A stretch of DNA of 64,000 nt from Chitinophaga solisilvae (GTDB lineage Bacteria; Bacteroidota; Bacteroidia; Chitinophagales; Chitinophagaceae), in NCBI RefSeq assembly GCF_009928525.1, contig NZ_JAABOK010000007.1, positions 389,560-453,559 on the forward strand, read 5' to 3'. A program made the position numbers and the translations under genes. Positions 1 through 9,529 of this stretch are shown one piece after another; position 1 is the stretch's first letter, and each line of letters starts with the position of its first letter. The notes beneath the pieces were generated by a model. The model ran no database searches. It was not told where the DNA came from and saw only the letters and a program-made list of their open reading frames with translations.

Positions 1-2519
1 AACCAGAGGCGATTCAGGTAAGGGAAATGTTCCATATACAGCATACCGCTGTTGATGAAACCATCTGATTTATTATACTGATTTGCGGAATGCAGATCAA
101 TGATACCCGGATGTCCGTCTTTGGTAAGTACCCGTTTGATACGCTTCATAGTGATGCGGTCAAAAGCAACATCATCCAGGTAGATACCGTCAATACCGAC
201 ATTATCCACCAGCCAGTTCATACCTTCCACATAATAATTATGCCAGCGGTTCATGCCGCTGTTGATGATAGCGGCGTCTTTGAACTCAGGTACAAACCAT
301 GCGGCGATGTAATCATCGGCAATATGCTCCTGCAGCCAGGAGAAGCCGCCGCCTTTACCGGGGCTGTACACTTCATGTCCCAGGCTCCGCAGCGGGAAGG
401 TTTCCCAGGCATGATTGGATAACTCGCGTACCGTATTATAGATCTTTACTTTCAATCCTTTACTGTGGGCGGCATCAATGTAGTCTTTCATCTTCTTCCA
501 CTCAATAAACGGGTAATTGATCCATGGATTGATTTCATTACCATGATGGATATTGACTACAGTAGCGCCTGTAGCCCTGATACTGTCCAGGTTATTATAC
601 TTGTGATAAAAGCGGGTGCTCCACTGGAAATCTGTATTAAGAGGATGGAACGGCGTAATAATCAGGTGGAAGTTAAAGTAAAGCGTATCTCCCTTATGCA
701 TGGTGCGTTCGCCGCTGTAACTATTAACGAGTATTGATTTGCCCTTTTCTCCGACGGTGATGCCGCCTTTGTTGTCATTACCCCATGAAACCGGCAGCAG
801 CAAAGGCTTTTGCAGGTAGAAGTTGGTGTTGAGGGGTCGTACATAATGTTCATCACGGAGAGTGAACTGCAGGCCGGCATTGACATTGCCAATCCAGGCG
901 CCATCCTGGTTTCTGTGCCGTACATCCCACTTCCAGTCGATCTTTTCAGGACGCAGTCCGCCTTTCTGGTTAAGGCCCATCATATATTTAGCGGCGCCTT
1001 TGTCGAGGGGCAGGTGCAGGGTAACATCTTTCAATGCTACATCCTGCAGTGCGGTAACGCGCACGGTATATTCCATGAAGCCGTCAAATTCCAGGGAGGC
1101 CGCAACATCCATCTGCAGGCCGGTGGTGGTATTGGTGGCTTTCCAGCTGATTTTGCCGGCGTCTTTGCCGGTGATCTGCCAGCCACTGTGCTGCCATTGC
1201 AGGTCTTTACCATCTGCTGCGGAGACAAAATGAAAATGTGCCGGTTCGGTGAACAGGTTCTTTGCCTGGCTGGAGATGGCGGTCATTTCCGGGGTAAAGA
1301 AAGTTTGTATCTGCGCCGGGAATCCGTCTTTATTAATAGCCACCTTTCTGCCCAGCAGACTGATAACACTATCTTTCATTTCCAGCGGCGTATAGGGAGC
1401 AATAACCGCATTGTCCTGTGCCAGCGTGGAGTTCAGCCATTTCAGGCGGGTCTGTTTCCAGGGTTCATTAAAGCCGCTGTTAACTGCCGGTTTATTCGTT
1501 ACCGTTAGTGTGAGTCTGACAGGCATTGCCGGCATACCTTCCGGATGAATGGTGACAATCCCTTTATAAGTGCCGGCTGCAGCGGATGCGGGAACATCAA
1601 TGCCGCACCACAGCGCCTGTACTTTGCCACCGGCGATATTCACCTTACTGGAAAACGGCTGTGCGTCGTAGGTAGTACCGTCTGTATTGATACAGTTCAA
1701 GGCCGATGCCGGGATAGTCTTACCATCAGGCGCTTTTAAATCTCCGAAAGATATTTTTACCTGCTTCAGATCTTTGAGTGCATAGATGCCCAGCTGAAAG
1801 GAATAATATTCTCCTTTATCTGCCTGACCGGCAAATGACTGGGATGGCCCCTTCTGAATCCAGCGCTGAGGCAGGTCGTCTGTCATTTTGATGGGATACT
1901 GCCTGTCTTCCGGAAATACGAGGTATCCGGCACCGGGATGCTTTAGCAGCAGCTGCTTTTCTTCGGTCGCTGTAGCGATAACTTCCATGGGGAAGAAAGT
2001 ATTGAAATCATCTGTAGCTTCCAGCTCTTTCAGTACTGCATTGGGTTTCAGGCTAGCGGGAACAGACTGCAGCCAGTTATTATCTGTCGTTTGTTCCGGG
2101 CTGAGGTATACTCCCTGCGGGTAGTTGGATCTGCCCTCATTCTTATACGGCAGGTAATAAATATAGTATGTTCCTTTCCCGGAGGCAGGTTCAAAGCATA
2201 TATCTCCCTGTTCACGGGTAAGCGACAGTGATTTTATCCTGGAAATTTTTTGTTTCGTCTGGGCGTCCTGGATAATAATCCGTTTGTTTTCAGGATGGGC
2301 ATCTCTGCGTCTCCAGGGAATAATAACGCGGGCTACCGGGCCGTTACCGCTGAAAGTTACTACTGCGCGGTGATTACCCAGAGAATCCGCATCCCAGCTG
2401 TTATTGCCGGCCGTATACTTTACCTGCTGGGCATTTGCAGCACCCAGCAAGGCGAGGGAAAACCCGGCCAGTAGCAATCCTTTCCGCCACAGACGGCGGT
2501 GGTGATGAATCAGGTACAT
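1..2519 (-). CDS. Secreted glycoside-hydrolase-like protein, C-terminus beyond the window
   Basis: This open frame starts at the ATG complementary to 2517-2519 and runs 839 codons without a stop to the left edge, so the protein is incomplete here. A basic N-terminus and a hydrophobic stretch ending in LLGAANAQ (about residues 13-29) form a signal peptide. The N-terminal half looks like beta-sandwich domains, with a WRRRD motif near residue 62. The last visible part looks like a catalytic TIM barrel, with a strand GIYLDDVAFD carrying Asp782 and Asp783. The overall pattern resembles the large Bacteroidota glycoside-hydrolase-domain proteins annotated as DUF6067, but that assignment is from memory. 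It follows SusD on the same strand, which fits the enzyme of a glycan-use locus. Long shorter frames on the other strand are its shadows. Substrate cannot be told. Confidence 0.8.
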   Translation of the reverse strand, partial: MYLIHHHRRLWRKGLLLAGFSLALLGAANAQQVKYTAGNNSWDADSLGNHRAVVTFSGNGPVARVIIPWRRRDAHPENKRIIIQDAQTKQKISRIKSLSLTREQGDICFEPASGKGTYYIYYLPYKNEGRSNYPQGVYLSPEQTTDNNWLQSVPASLKPNAVLKELEATDDFNTFFPMEVIATATEEKQLLLKHPGAGYLVFPEDRQYPIKMTDDLPQRWIQKGPSQSFAGQADKGEYYSFQLGIYALKDLKQVKISFGDLKAPDGKTIPASALNCINTDGTTYDAQPFSSKVNIAGGKVQALWCGIDVPASAAAGTYKGIVTIHPEGMPAMPVRLTLTVTNKPAVNSGFNEPWKQTRLKWLNSTLAQDNAVIAPYTPLEMKDSVISLLGRKVAINKDGFPAQIQTFFTPEMTAISSQAKNLFTEPAHFHFVSAADGKDLQWQHSGWQITGKDAGKISWKATNTTTGLQMDVAASLEFDGFMEYTVRVTALQDVALKDVTLHLPLDKGAAKYMMGLNQKGGLRPEKIDWKWDVRHRNQDGAWIGNVNAGLQFTLRDEHYVRPLNTNFYLQKPLLLPVSWGNDNKGGITVGEKGKSILVNSYSGERTMHKGDTLYFNFHLIITPFHPLNTDFQWSTRFYHKYNNLDSIRATGATVVNIHHGNEINPWINYPFIEWKKMKDYIDAAHSKGLKVKIYNTVRELSNHAWETFPLRSLGHEVYSPGKGGGFSWLQEHIADDYIAAWFVPEFKDAAIINSGMNRWHNYYVEGMNWLVDNVGIDGIYLDDVAFDRITMKRIKRVLTKDGHPGIIDLHSANQYNKSDGFINSGMLYMEHFPYLNRLW

Positions 2520-2584
2520 GAAAATTGAAAGGTTTATTAAATGATATTGTTCACTGCGGGATCAATTTACATAGGAAATGGGAG

Positions 2585-2705
2585 ATTATGAATTGCGAAT
2601 TACGAATTACGAATGAGGGGCGGAGACATAAGCGAAGAAGTAAATTCTTTATCCGCTCATGTCTCCGCCCCTCATTCGTAATTCGTAATTCGCAATTCGT
2701 AATTA
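2585..2705. repeat. Long inverted repeat A, heptamer family
   Basis: Outer arms are built of tandem AATTACG/AATTGCG heptamers. They lead into a GC-richer inner stem (GGGGCGGAGACAT against ATGTCTCCGCCCC) and a loop around 2633-2653. The arms match with only one or two differences. The last three bases (2703-2705) are the stop codon of the susD gene on the minus strand, so the element begins exactly at that gene's end and separates it from the glycoside hydrolase gene. Confidence 0.9.
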
Positions 2706-4226
2706 CTGAATCGGGTTCTGTACCAGATTCGGATTCAACAATATGTCCTGTTCCGGAATGTAGTGCAGTACTTTTTCGTCGGTAGCGCGAATGACCTGGT
2801 TAGGCGGGTGTACGCCTTTGTAATTGCGGATGACGCTACGGTTATTCCTGAACAGATCGAAGCTGCGCTGTGCTTCAAATGCAAGCTCCAGGCGCCTTTC
2901 ATCCAGTACTACATCCAGTACGGAAGGGTAGCCTTTCAGGTCGGTGGTGGAGAAAAGGGCGCTGCCGCTCAGGCCGGCACGCTGACGGATGATGTTTACA
3001 TCAGCGATGGCAGCATCCATTTTACCCATTTTGGCGCTGGCTTCCGCCCTGATGAGATACATTTCGGCCAGGCGTAGTACTACCGGCGAACTTAGCGTGG
3101 GCACGCCTTCCTGGTTGGAGTATTTCAGGATGTACCATTTATCTGCCCAGGTGGCGGTATCCCGGCCTGCTTTAATCACGACCTTCTTCCCGTTGGGGCC
3201 GATAGAGTCTTCTCCGTTAGTCTTTTTCATATAACCGGCTGCCTGAATAAAGGCGTGGCGTATATCCTGCGGATATTTGTCCAGCAGTTCGCGGTAGGGC
3301 TCTGATGCATATACTTCTCCATACCCCATACCACCCGGCGAAGTATAAAACATCGATCCGAGGGAAGCCCAGTCTCTGTCATCCTGCAATGTATGCCTGA
3401 TTGCAAAGATGGTTTCCTCATTGGATTCGTTGTTCTTGGTAAAGTAGCCTGGCAGGGCATCTCCGGGCAGCAGTTTTAATTTTACACGGCTGCTGATCAT
3501 ACCGTAGTTGATAACAGAATCGGCATAGATGTATGCGGAATCATTCTGTTCCCTATACAGGTAAACCCTTGCCAGCAATGCCTTTGCAGCGCTGCTGGTA
3601 GCATAGCTGTTGGTATTGTCATTGTTCATCAGGTCTTTCGCTCTCTTCAGGTCGGCAATTACCTGGTCATATACTTCTCTGACTGTATTTCGTTTAGGCG
3701 GTACCGGTGCATTGGCTTTTGTTACCACGGGAATACCCAGGTTGGTAGATGCCTGCTGCGGATAAGGACGTCCGAATATTTTAACCATACTGAAATGCAC
3801 GAATGCACGGATGAACAGGTTCTCTCCTATCAGCTGATCCGTGGCCGGAGATTTTCCGGCCTCCATAGCTTCCAGCAGGCGGTTGCAGCCGTTGATGGCC
3901 TTGTATCCCATTGTCCATAACTGGTACACGTTGGCCTGTGCTGGAATATGAACATAGTTGTAAGAAAAAAAGAGATTGTCTGTGGATGTTTTTACAAACA
4001 CAATATCATCGCTGGGAAACTCTCCTATCTGCACATAGTTACGGGTAAAGTTTGCTTCCTTCAGCATGGCGTAATTACCGCCTGTAGCGGCGGACCACTT
4101 ACTGGGATCTTTCAGCATGCCGTCGTCTTCCACAGCGCTGAAAGGTTTTCTGTCGAGGGAGCAGGAGGTAAAAGCCAATGCCATCATTACCCCTGCCAGA
4201 TATGTTGATATGAACTTCTTCATCAT
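2703..4226 (-). CDS. SusD/RagB family glycan-binding outer-membrane lipoprotein
   Basis: At 507 residues this is a normal SusD-type lipoprotein. The N-terminus is a lipoprotein signal with the cysteine in FTSCS (about residue 22), so the protein should be lipid-anchored on the outer face of the outer membrane. There it would cap the SusC pore and bind oligosaccharides or other nutrients. TPR-like helical segments (for example the AKALLARVYLYR stretch) and the conserved C-terminal region (LDVVLDERRLELAFEAQR, then RSFDLFR) are typical of RagB/SusD. It follows susC by 20 bases and must be co-transcribed with it. The stop codon is formed by inverted repeat A. The ligand cannot be predicted from sequence alone. 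Confidence 0.96.
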   Translation of the reverse strand: MMKKFISTYLAGVMMALAFTSCSLDRKPFSAVEDDGMLKDPSKWSAATGGNYAMLKEANFTRNYVQIGEFPSDDIVFVKTSTDNLFFSYNYVHIPAQANVYQLWTMGYKAINGCNRLLEAMEAGKSPATDQLIGENLFIRAFVHFSMVKIFGRPYPQQASTNLGIPVVTKANAPVPPKRNTVREVYDQVIADLKRAKDLMNNDNTNSYATSSAAKALLARVYLYREQNDSAYIYADSVINYGMISSRVKLKLLPGDALPGYFTKNNESNEETIFAIRHTLQDDRDWASLGSMFYTSPGGMGYGEVYASEPYRELLDKYPQDIRHAFIQAAGYMKKTNGEDSIGPNGKKVVIKAGRDTATWADKWYILKYSNQEGVPTLSSPVVLRLAEMYLIRAEASAKMGKMDAAIADVNIIRQRAGLSGSALFSTTDLKGYPSVLDVVLDERRLELAFEAQRSFDLFRNNRSVIRNYKGVHPPNQVIRATDEKVLHYIPEQDILLNPNLVQNPIQ

Positions 4227-4246
4227 GTAATCAGTTTAAATACCTG

Positions 4247-7200
4247 TTAGAAATTAATTTCCAGACCTGCATACCATTTGGTGCTGTACGGATATTTAAT
4301 GCCGGAGATACCACGGTCATCTGCTTCCGGATCTATGCCGGAGAAGCGGGTGAGTGTCCAGAGGTTATCACCGCCAACGGATATACGCGCATTACCCAGG
4401 TGCATGCGGTTCAGCCATTCTTTGGGGAAGGTATAGCTGAGGTTCACATTTCTCAGACGCAGGTAGCTGCCGTCTTCCAGGTAGCGGGAAGACGGTTTGT
4501 TGGAATTGGTTCTGGAACCATTCGTCCATTTCGGATGCGTAGCCTGGTCTCCGGGTTTCTCCCAGCGGCTCCAGCCTTTGTACAGCTGCATGGCATTGTA
4601 GCCGGCATAGGCGCCGTCGCTGTCCATCAGTTCACGGGTGCCGTTGTATACTTTATTGCCGGAAACGAAAGACAGGAAGGCCGACAACTGGAAGTTCCTG
4701 TAGGAAAACACATTGCGCATACCGCCGAAGAATACAGGCGTGGCCGTACCTACTACCTGCAGCGTTGCTGCGCCATAGTTGTGGGTGGTATCTCTGGTAA
4801 CATTGCCACTGGCGTCTGTTCCGTATTTATACCATACCGGAGAGCCGTCAGCGGGATCCACGTAGGCCCATTCCCTCATATAGAAGCTGCGCATATCCCT
4901 GCCTGTCTGCAGAATAAATCTGCTGTTAAGCGGATCGATGATAGATGTTTTACCGTTGCTCAGTTCTGTGATGTTGTTCTTATTGAACCCGATGTTGAAG
5001 TCTGTGCTCCATTTAAATCCGCCTGTGAGATTATCTGTACTGAGATTGATTTCGATACCCTTATTACGCACGGAGCCTACGTTCTGGGCGATGTAGTCGT
5101 AGCCGAAGGTGGCCGGCTGCGGTACGTTGAAGAGCAGATCCCGGTTATCTTTCTGGTAGAGTTCTACCGTCAGATTAATACGGTTAAACAATCCGATGTC
5201 GATACCCAGGTTGGCATTGTACGCCTTTTCCCAGGAAAGATCGGGGGCATTGTAAATGTTAGGATAGCCAACCGGACGGCCGTTGTACTGCACATCAATT
5301 TTATAGGCGCCGATAGCGGTGTAGTCGCCAATCTCTGCATTACCGGTAGTACCGTAGCTGGCGCGGATTTTCAGGTTGCTGATGGCTTTGATCTGTTTGA
5401 TAAATGCTTCTTCTGAAACGGCCCAGGAAACACCGGCGGCATAGAAGTTACCATAGCGCTGATCCCGTCCGAATTTGGAAGAGCCGTCTCTTCTGAAGGA
5501 GGCGGTGAAATAGTATTTGTAATCGTAGTTATAGTTGGCCTGTACGAAGTAGGAGTTATACACGCTTTCTTTTCTGCTGCCGCCTGCTTTCACCGGTGTG
5601 GAAGTAACATCCAGCACATTGGTGCCGGGCAGCATGCCTTTACCTTTGGCATTCAGGTCGAGGAAGTTGTTACTCAGGAATTCAGCGCCCACGAGGCCGT
5701 CCACGTTATGTTTCTTATTGAACGTATACCTGGCTTTCAGGAGGTTGGAGCTGATGTAGGTAGAAGAGTCCTGGTTGTAGTTGGTCAGGTTGCCGAAATC
5801 ATCGCCACCGGCGCTGGTTCTGGAATCGCCGTTCAAAGTTTCCTGACGGCGGTAATACTGGGCGCGGTTGGTAGTGCTGAAGGATAGCCACCGGGTAATA
5901 TCGTATTCCAGTTTCACCAGCGCTTCCAGGTTCTGCCGGGTATTTTTGTCGTAATTGTATTGCTGGTCATACAGGAAATTGCTCTGATCGCGGTTATACC
6001 ATTTATCGACAAATACCGGGTTGACGGGCTTTCCGGCAGCATCGTAAGGGTTATCCCAGGGAACGTTCAGGTAATACTGATACAGGGAGCCGTTGGAATT
6101 ATCCTGGTCGCGCTGCTGCGTGCCTGCGAAGTTAGCGCTGAGCCGGAGTTTATCGTTGATGCTATGGTCAATGTTCAACCGCACGCTGTAACGCTCTACT
6201 CCGGTGCCTCTCAGGATACCATCTTCTTTATAGTAGTTACCGCCCAGGTAAAATTTGGTTTTTTCGTTACCACCGCTGACCGCCAGTTCGTAGTTCTGGT
6301 TGGTGGCGTTCTGAAAAGCCAGCTTCTGCCAGTTGGTGTTGATATCACGTTGTTCGGGATCCAGTTTGGCGCCGCTGGCTTTTTGCAGATCATACAGCTG
6401 CGTGCCGTTCATCAGGTGGAAGTTGCCCGTATTCAGGGAGGCGCCACCGATGTTGGTTCGGAAGCTGACCTGTGTTTTACCGGCCTTCCCGCGTTTGGTG
6501 GTGATAACCATAACGCCGTTGGCTGCACGTGCGCCGTAGAGCGTAGTAGCTGCCGCATCTTTCAGGATGGTAACCGTTTCAATATCGCTGGGATTGGGCA
6601 GCCCGCCGATGATACCGTCTACCACCACCAGCGGTGCATTACTGGCGGTGAGGGTACCGTTACCGCGTATACGAACAATTGGTGCAGCAGCAGGATCTCC
6701 GGAGCTGTTGCCCACAAATACGCCGCTCACCTTTCCCTGCAGCATCTTGTCCACGCTCGCTGCCTGTACATCTTTCAGCCTGGCGGCGCTGACAGACTGC
6801 GCTGCGCCGGTGAGGTTTTTGGTGGTGGTAGTAGTATACCCCATCACCACTACTTCTTCCAGCTTCTTTGTATCCGGTTCCAGCTTGATGTTTAGTTCCG
6901 TACGGGCGCCTACGGGCACTTTCTGGGAGATGTAGCCGATGAAGGAGAAGACGAGGACATTGTTTTCAGACGGCGCCTGCAGCGTGTACTTTCCGTTGGC
7001 GTCTGTTACTACGCCGATGGCAGTGCCTTCCACAGTCACCGTTACACCGGGCAATGGTTCATTGGTAACGGCATCTGTGATTCTGCCGGTAACTTTCACC
7101 GCCTGGTTGTTTACCGGAGTAATGACCACGAGGTTGTTTTCCAGTACGCGATAGGTAACGCTGGCACTGGAAAACATCATTCCCAGCACATCTCCTATCC

Positions 7201-7471
7201 TTTTATTTTTCACATCTATGCTGACGGTTCTGTTGAGGTCAGCAAAATTTTCATTATAAAAAAAGCGGTAGCTGCTGTTGTTTTCAATGAGCTTGAAAAC
7301 ATCGCGCACGCTTTTGTTTTCAGCATGGAGTTCGCTGATTTTGTCCTGCGCGAAGGTGGTGGCAGAAACCTGTAGAAAACCTCCGAAAATCAGTAACCCT
7401 GTTAATTTGGTCATAAGTAATAATTTTCGCCCGGGCCACGGAAATGCCGCCAGGTTTGAAGTGGATTTCAT
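4247..7471 (-). CDS. SusC/RagA family TonB-dependent outer-membrane transporter with STN domain
   Basis: A 1074-residue outer-membrane importer. Domains in order: signal peptide, STN signalling domain (about 45-118), carboxypeptidase-regulatory-like beta-sandwich (about 126-205), TonB box in EEVVVMGY, plug domain with the SusC signature region around VRIRGNGTL and PLVVVDG, then a long beta-barrel ending in the aromatic C-terminus EINF. It works with SusD to pull a bound substrate through the outer membrane using TonB energy. The STN domain marks it as a transducer able to touch a FecR-type anti-sigma factor, and the fecR and sigma genes lie just upstream on the same strand. The gap of 170 bases to fecR probably holds the promoter driven by that sigma factor. 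Confidence 0.97.
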   Translation of the reverse strand: MKSTSNLAAFPWPGRKLLLMTKLTGLLIFGGFLQVSATTFAQDKISELHAENKSVRDVFKLIENNSSYRFFYNENFADLNRTVSIDVKNKRIGDVLGMMFSSASVTYRVLENNLVVITPVNNQAVKVTGRITDAVTNEPLPGVTVTVEGTAIGVVTDANGKYTLQAPSENNVLVFSFIGYISQKVPVGARTELNIKLEPDTKKLEEVVVMGYTTTTTKNLTGAAQSVSAARLKDVQAASVDKMLQGKVSGVFVGNSSGDPAAAPIVRIRGNGTLTASNAPLVVVDGIIGGLPNPSDIETVTILKDAAATTLYGARAANGVMVITTKRGKAGKTQVSFRTNIGGASLNTGNFHLMNGTQLYDLQKASGAKLDPEQRDINTNWQKLAFQNATNQNYELAVSGGNEKTKFYLGGNYYKEDGILRGTGVERYSVRLNIDHSINDKLRLSANFAGTQQRDQDNSNGSLYQYYLNVPWDNPYDAAGKPVNPVFVDKWYNRDQSNFLYDQQYNYDKNTRQNLEALVKLEYDITRWLSFSTTNRAQYYRRQETLNGDSRTSAGGDDFGNLTNYNQDSSTYISSNLLKARYTFNKKHNVDGLVGAEFLSNNFLDLNAKGKGMLPGTNVLDVTSTPVKAGGSRKESVYNSYFVQANYNYDYKYYFTASFRRDGSSKFGRDQRYGNFYAAGVSWAVSEEAFIKQIKAISNLKIRASYGTTGNAEIGDYTAIGAYKIDVQYNGRPVGYPNIYNAPDLSWEKAYNANLGIDIGLFNRINLTVELYQKDNRDLLFNVPQPATFGYDYIAQNVGSVRNKGIEINLSTDNLTGGFKWSTDFNIGFNKNNITELSNGKTSIIDPLNSRFILQTGRDMRSFYMREWAYVDPADGSPVWYKYGTDASGNVTRDTTHNYGAATLQVVGTATPVFFGGMRNVFSYRNFQLSAFLSFVSGNKVYNGTRELMDSDGAYAGYNAMQLYKGWSRWEKPGDQATHPKWTNGSRTNSNKPSSRYLEDGSYLRLRNVNLSYTFPKEWLNRMHLGNARISVGGDNLWTLTRFSGIDPEADDRGISGIKYPYSTKWYAGLEINF

Positions 7472-7641
7472 AAACTTGTGTAGATTTTAGTTAAACGAAT
7501 AATTACGGTGCAGGCCCGTCGCAAAGGCTTACACCAACATGTGTTGTTCGTTGGATTGGGGTAAGTCGCATTACCCCAATTTTTTTCAGTTGTTCATACC
7601 GTTCATTAAATGTGTTTTTACAGGTTTAATAATGATGATGG

Positions 7642-8730
7642 CTATTTCGCGGCCTTCAGCGCGTTGGCATATTTCTCTTTCAGTATTTTATCGACGTTCA
7701 GTGTTACGGTTCCTCCTTCTATGCTATAAGATAATGGTGCTGTCAGTTTCAGGATATTGAGTATCTGTTCCAGTGTTTCCTGGCGGAAAGTGCCGCTGAA
7801 ACGATATGCTTTCAGTTCTTCATCGTTGAATACCACGTTAACGTTGAATCTGCGTTCCATGGTTACAGCCAGTTCTTCCAGGGCCTGGCCGGCAACGATC
7901 CAGCTGCCGTCTTTCCAGGCTGTATATATTTCGGTATCGCTGATCTGTTTGCTCACCACCGGCTCCGGCATTGCAGGGTTTCCGGCCGGAGATGCTTTTC
8001 TGTTCACGCTTTCCGGCTTCCGGTATACTACGTTCTGATGAGGTTTCATCATCATATCGAAAGGAATGACGGCGCCGGAGCCATCAATTTTCACCGCGCC
8101 TTCCACCAGGGTGGTGACCACGTCTTTATCTTCCGGATAGGCTTTCACGTTAAAGGAGGTTCCCAGCGCCAGTATTTTCAGGTCTGCCGCCTTTACGGTA
8201 AAAGGTTTTCGGGGGTTGGTCTGCACTTTAAAAAAGGCTTCTCCTTCCAGTTGTACCTCCCGTGCCTGCATATTATAGCTGGCAGCGTATTGCAGGCGGC
8301 TGCCCGCATTGAGCCATACTTCGGTGCCATCCGCCAGTTCAATTCTGGTGGTAGCTCCTTTGGGGCTGGTAACGGTCACCATACCGGAGTTTCCGGTATT
8401 TTTACGGAAGGCCAGCCAGGAGAAAACGATACCACCGCCCAGCAGGAATGGCAGCGCCCAGGAGGCCGCCATACGCAGGAGAGGCTTCCAGCGGCGGATA
8501 GCAGGTGTAGCCAGCTGCCGCTGCAGCGTATGCCAGGCAGCTGCCTCATCATAGCCACGGGAAGTACCCGCTGCCAGCCATGCATCGCGCAGCTGCTGAA
8601 AATGTAACCGGTTGTCCGGCGACGCTTCCAGCCAGTGTTTCAGCTGTTCCTGTTCTTCCGGTGTAGCATTGCCGGAAAGAAAACATGCAATCAGATCATC
8701 TGCCTGTTCATTGAAATAGTTAGCCTCCAT
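7642..8730 (-). CDS. FecR family anti-sigma factor with DUF4974
   Basis: An inner-membrane regulator of about 362 residues. The cytoplasmic N-terminus (ANYFNEQADDLIACFLSGN) resembles the anti-sigma part of FecR proteins. One transmembrane helix follows at about 87-108, then the periplasmic FecR domain (about 110-200, containing VTSPKGATTRIELADGT) and a C-terminal DUF4974 domain with FSGTFRQETLEQIL. It should hold the neighbouring ECF sigma factor inactive until SusC signals through its STN domain. The frame extends to a TTG at 8805, but the ATG at 8730 gives a normal N-terminus and is chosen here. It lies 80 bases after the sigma gene. Confidence 0.93.
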   Translation of the reverse strand: MEANYFNEQADDLIACFLSGNATPEEQEQLKHWLEASPDNRLHFQQLRDAWLAAGTSRGYDEAAAWHTLQRQLATPAIRRWKPLLRMAASWALPFLLGGGIVFSWLAFRKNTGNSGMVTVTSPKGATTRIELADGTEVWLNAGSRLQYAASYNMQAREVQLEGEAFFKVQTNPRKPFTVKAADLKILALGTSFNVKAYPEDKDVVTTLVEGAVKIDGSGAVIPFDMMMKPHQNVVYRKPESVNRKASPAGNPAMPEPVVSKQISDTEIYTAWKDGSWIVAGQALEELAVTMERRFNVNVVFNDEELKAYRFSGTFRQETLEQILNILKLTAPLSYSIEGGTVTLNVDKILKEKYANALKAAK

Positions 8731-8810
8731 ATACGTAAAACAGTAACTAAGACAATCGCCGGTATAGAACAGGGTGACAAGGCCGTAAAATTTTTTTTTC
8801 AGCAAGATGA

Positions 8811-9371
8811 TTATTTCAGCAACGGGAGTAATTCGTCGCGCAATTTCCGGAGGGCGCGGGTCATCTGCGTTTTGACGGTATTAACGGAGATGCCCAGCTG
8901 GCGGGATATTTCGGGGTATGATAAGTCTTCAAAGCGGCTTAGCCGGAATATGTCCTGGCATTGGGGTGGCAGGCGGCGGATGGCAGCTTCGGCCATCAGC
9001 GCCAGTTGCGAATGCTCCAGTTTTTCTGCCGGTGAAGGTGTTGCGCCGGTATTCATAAGGGAGATCCTGTTCTCCAGCTGTTCCATCAGCTCGTGCCCGT
9101 AACGGCGGCGGATTTTATCCTGCCGGATGAAGTTGAGGCAGTTGTTCTGCACAGCGCGGTACAGGTATGCTTTTTCAGCAGTCATATCCAGCTCATCATA
9201 ACGTTCCCATATCCGGAGAAAGGTGTCCTGTACAATTTCTTCGGCAAGGTCGTGGCGGTTCACAAAATTGTAGGCGAAGGCGCACAGCATATTGTAGTGC
9301 GCTTTGAATAACGCGTCAAAAGCTGGCGGGGTGCGTTTCTGATGGTTGATATTTAGACTTGCTTCCTCCAA
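8811..9371 (-). CDS. ECF RNA polymerase sigma-70 factor (SusC/FecR-linked)
   Basis: A 186-residue ECF sigma factor. Region 2 includes DLAEEIVQDTFLRIWERYDEL (about 40-60) for core and -10 binding. Region 4 near the C-terminus holds a helix-turn-helix around LSYPEISRQLGISVNTVKTQ. It is first in a set read as sigma, fecR, susC, susD, glycoside hydrolase, the usual order of a Bacteroidota sigma/anti-sigma-controlled nutrient locus. A consensus housekeeping -7 box lies 67 bases upstream, so the sigma gene is probably made constitutively and its activity is set by FecR. Confidence 0.95.
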   Translation of the reverse strand: MEEASLNINHQKRTPPAFDALFKAHYNMLCAFAYNFVNRHDLAEEIVQDTFLRIWERYDELDMTAEKAYLYRAVQNNCLNFIRQDKIRRRYGHELMEQLENRISLMNTGATPSPAEKLEHSQLALMAEAAIRRLPPQCQDIFRLSRFEDLSYPEISRQLGISVNTVKTQMTRALRKLRDELLPLLK

Positions 9372-9437
9372 AATGTTAAGTGTGGGATGCAGGCAATACC
9401 GGTGAGGGCATTATCCTGCAACATTGTTCACTGTAAA

Positions 9438-9445
9438 CAAATATA
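9438..9445 (-). promoter_or_regulatory. -7 promoter box of the ECF sigma gene
   Basis: On the minus strand this reads TATATTTG, an exact match to the Bacteroidota -7 consensus TANNTTTG. It is placed to start transcription about 60 bases before the sigma-factor ATG. No clear -33 element was identified. Confidence 0.5.
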
Positions 9446-9472
9446 CTGTCAGGGCAAGATACTACAGTTAAT

Positions 9473-9509
9473 ATCAATAAAAAAAACGCGGATAAACTAC
9501 CCGCGTTTT
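9473..9509 (-). terminator. Terminator of the lptB-GH3-fabG operon
   Basis: AAAACGCGG at 9483-9491 pairs with CCGCGTTTT at 9501-9509. Read on the minus strand the hairpin is followed by a run of T (complement of 9473-9486). It begins 21 bases after the fabG stop. Confidence 0.75.
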
Positions 9510-9529
9510 CCCGATTTTAAAATAATGTA

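Noticed and set aside
90..1508. Plus-strand frames of 110 and 232 codons at the left edge
   Set aside because: They oppose the incomplete glycoside-hydrolase-like gene, which is open for 839 codons with a signal peptide and coherent protein pattern.
2585..2705. Short tandem repeats considered as a CRISPR array
   Set aside because: The repeat unit is 7-8 bases without spacers, arms are inverted rather than direct, and no cas gene is present.
2525..2785. 86-codon plus-strand frame
   Set aside because: It reads through inverted repeat A into the end of susD on the opposite strand, so it is composed of repeat and shadow sequence.
4400..6895. Two long plus-strand frames of 338 and 311 codons
   Set aside because: Both are antisense to susC, which is intact from signal peptide to C-terminal aromatic residue.
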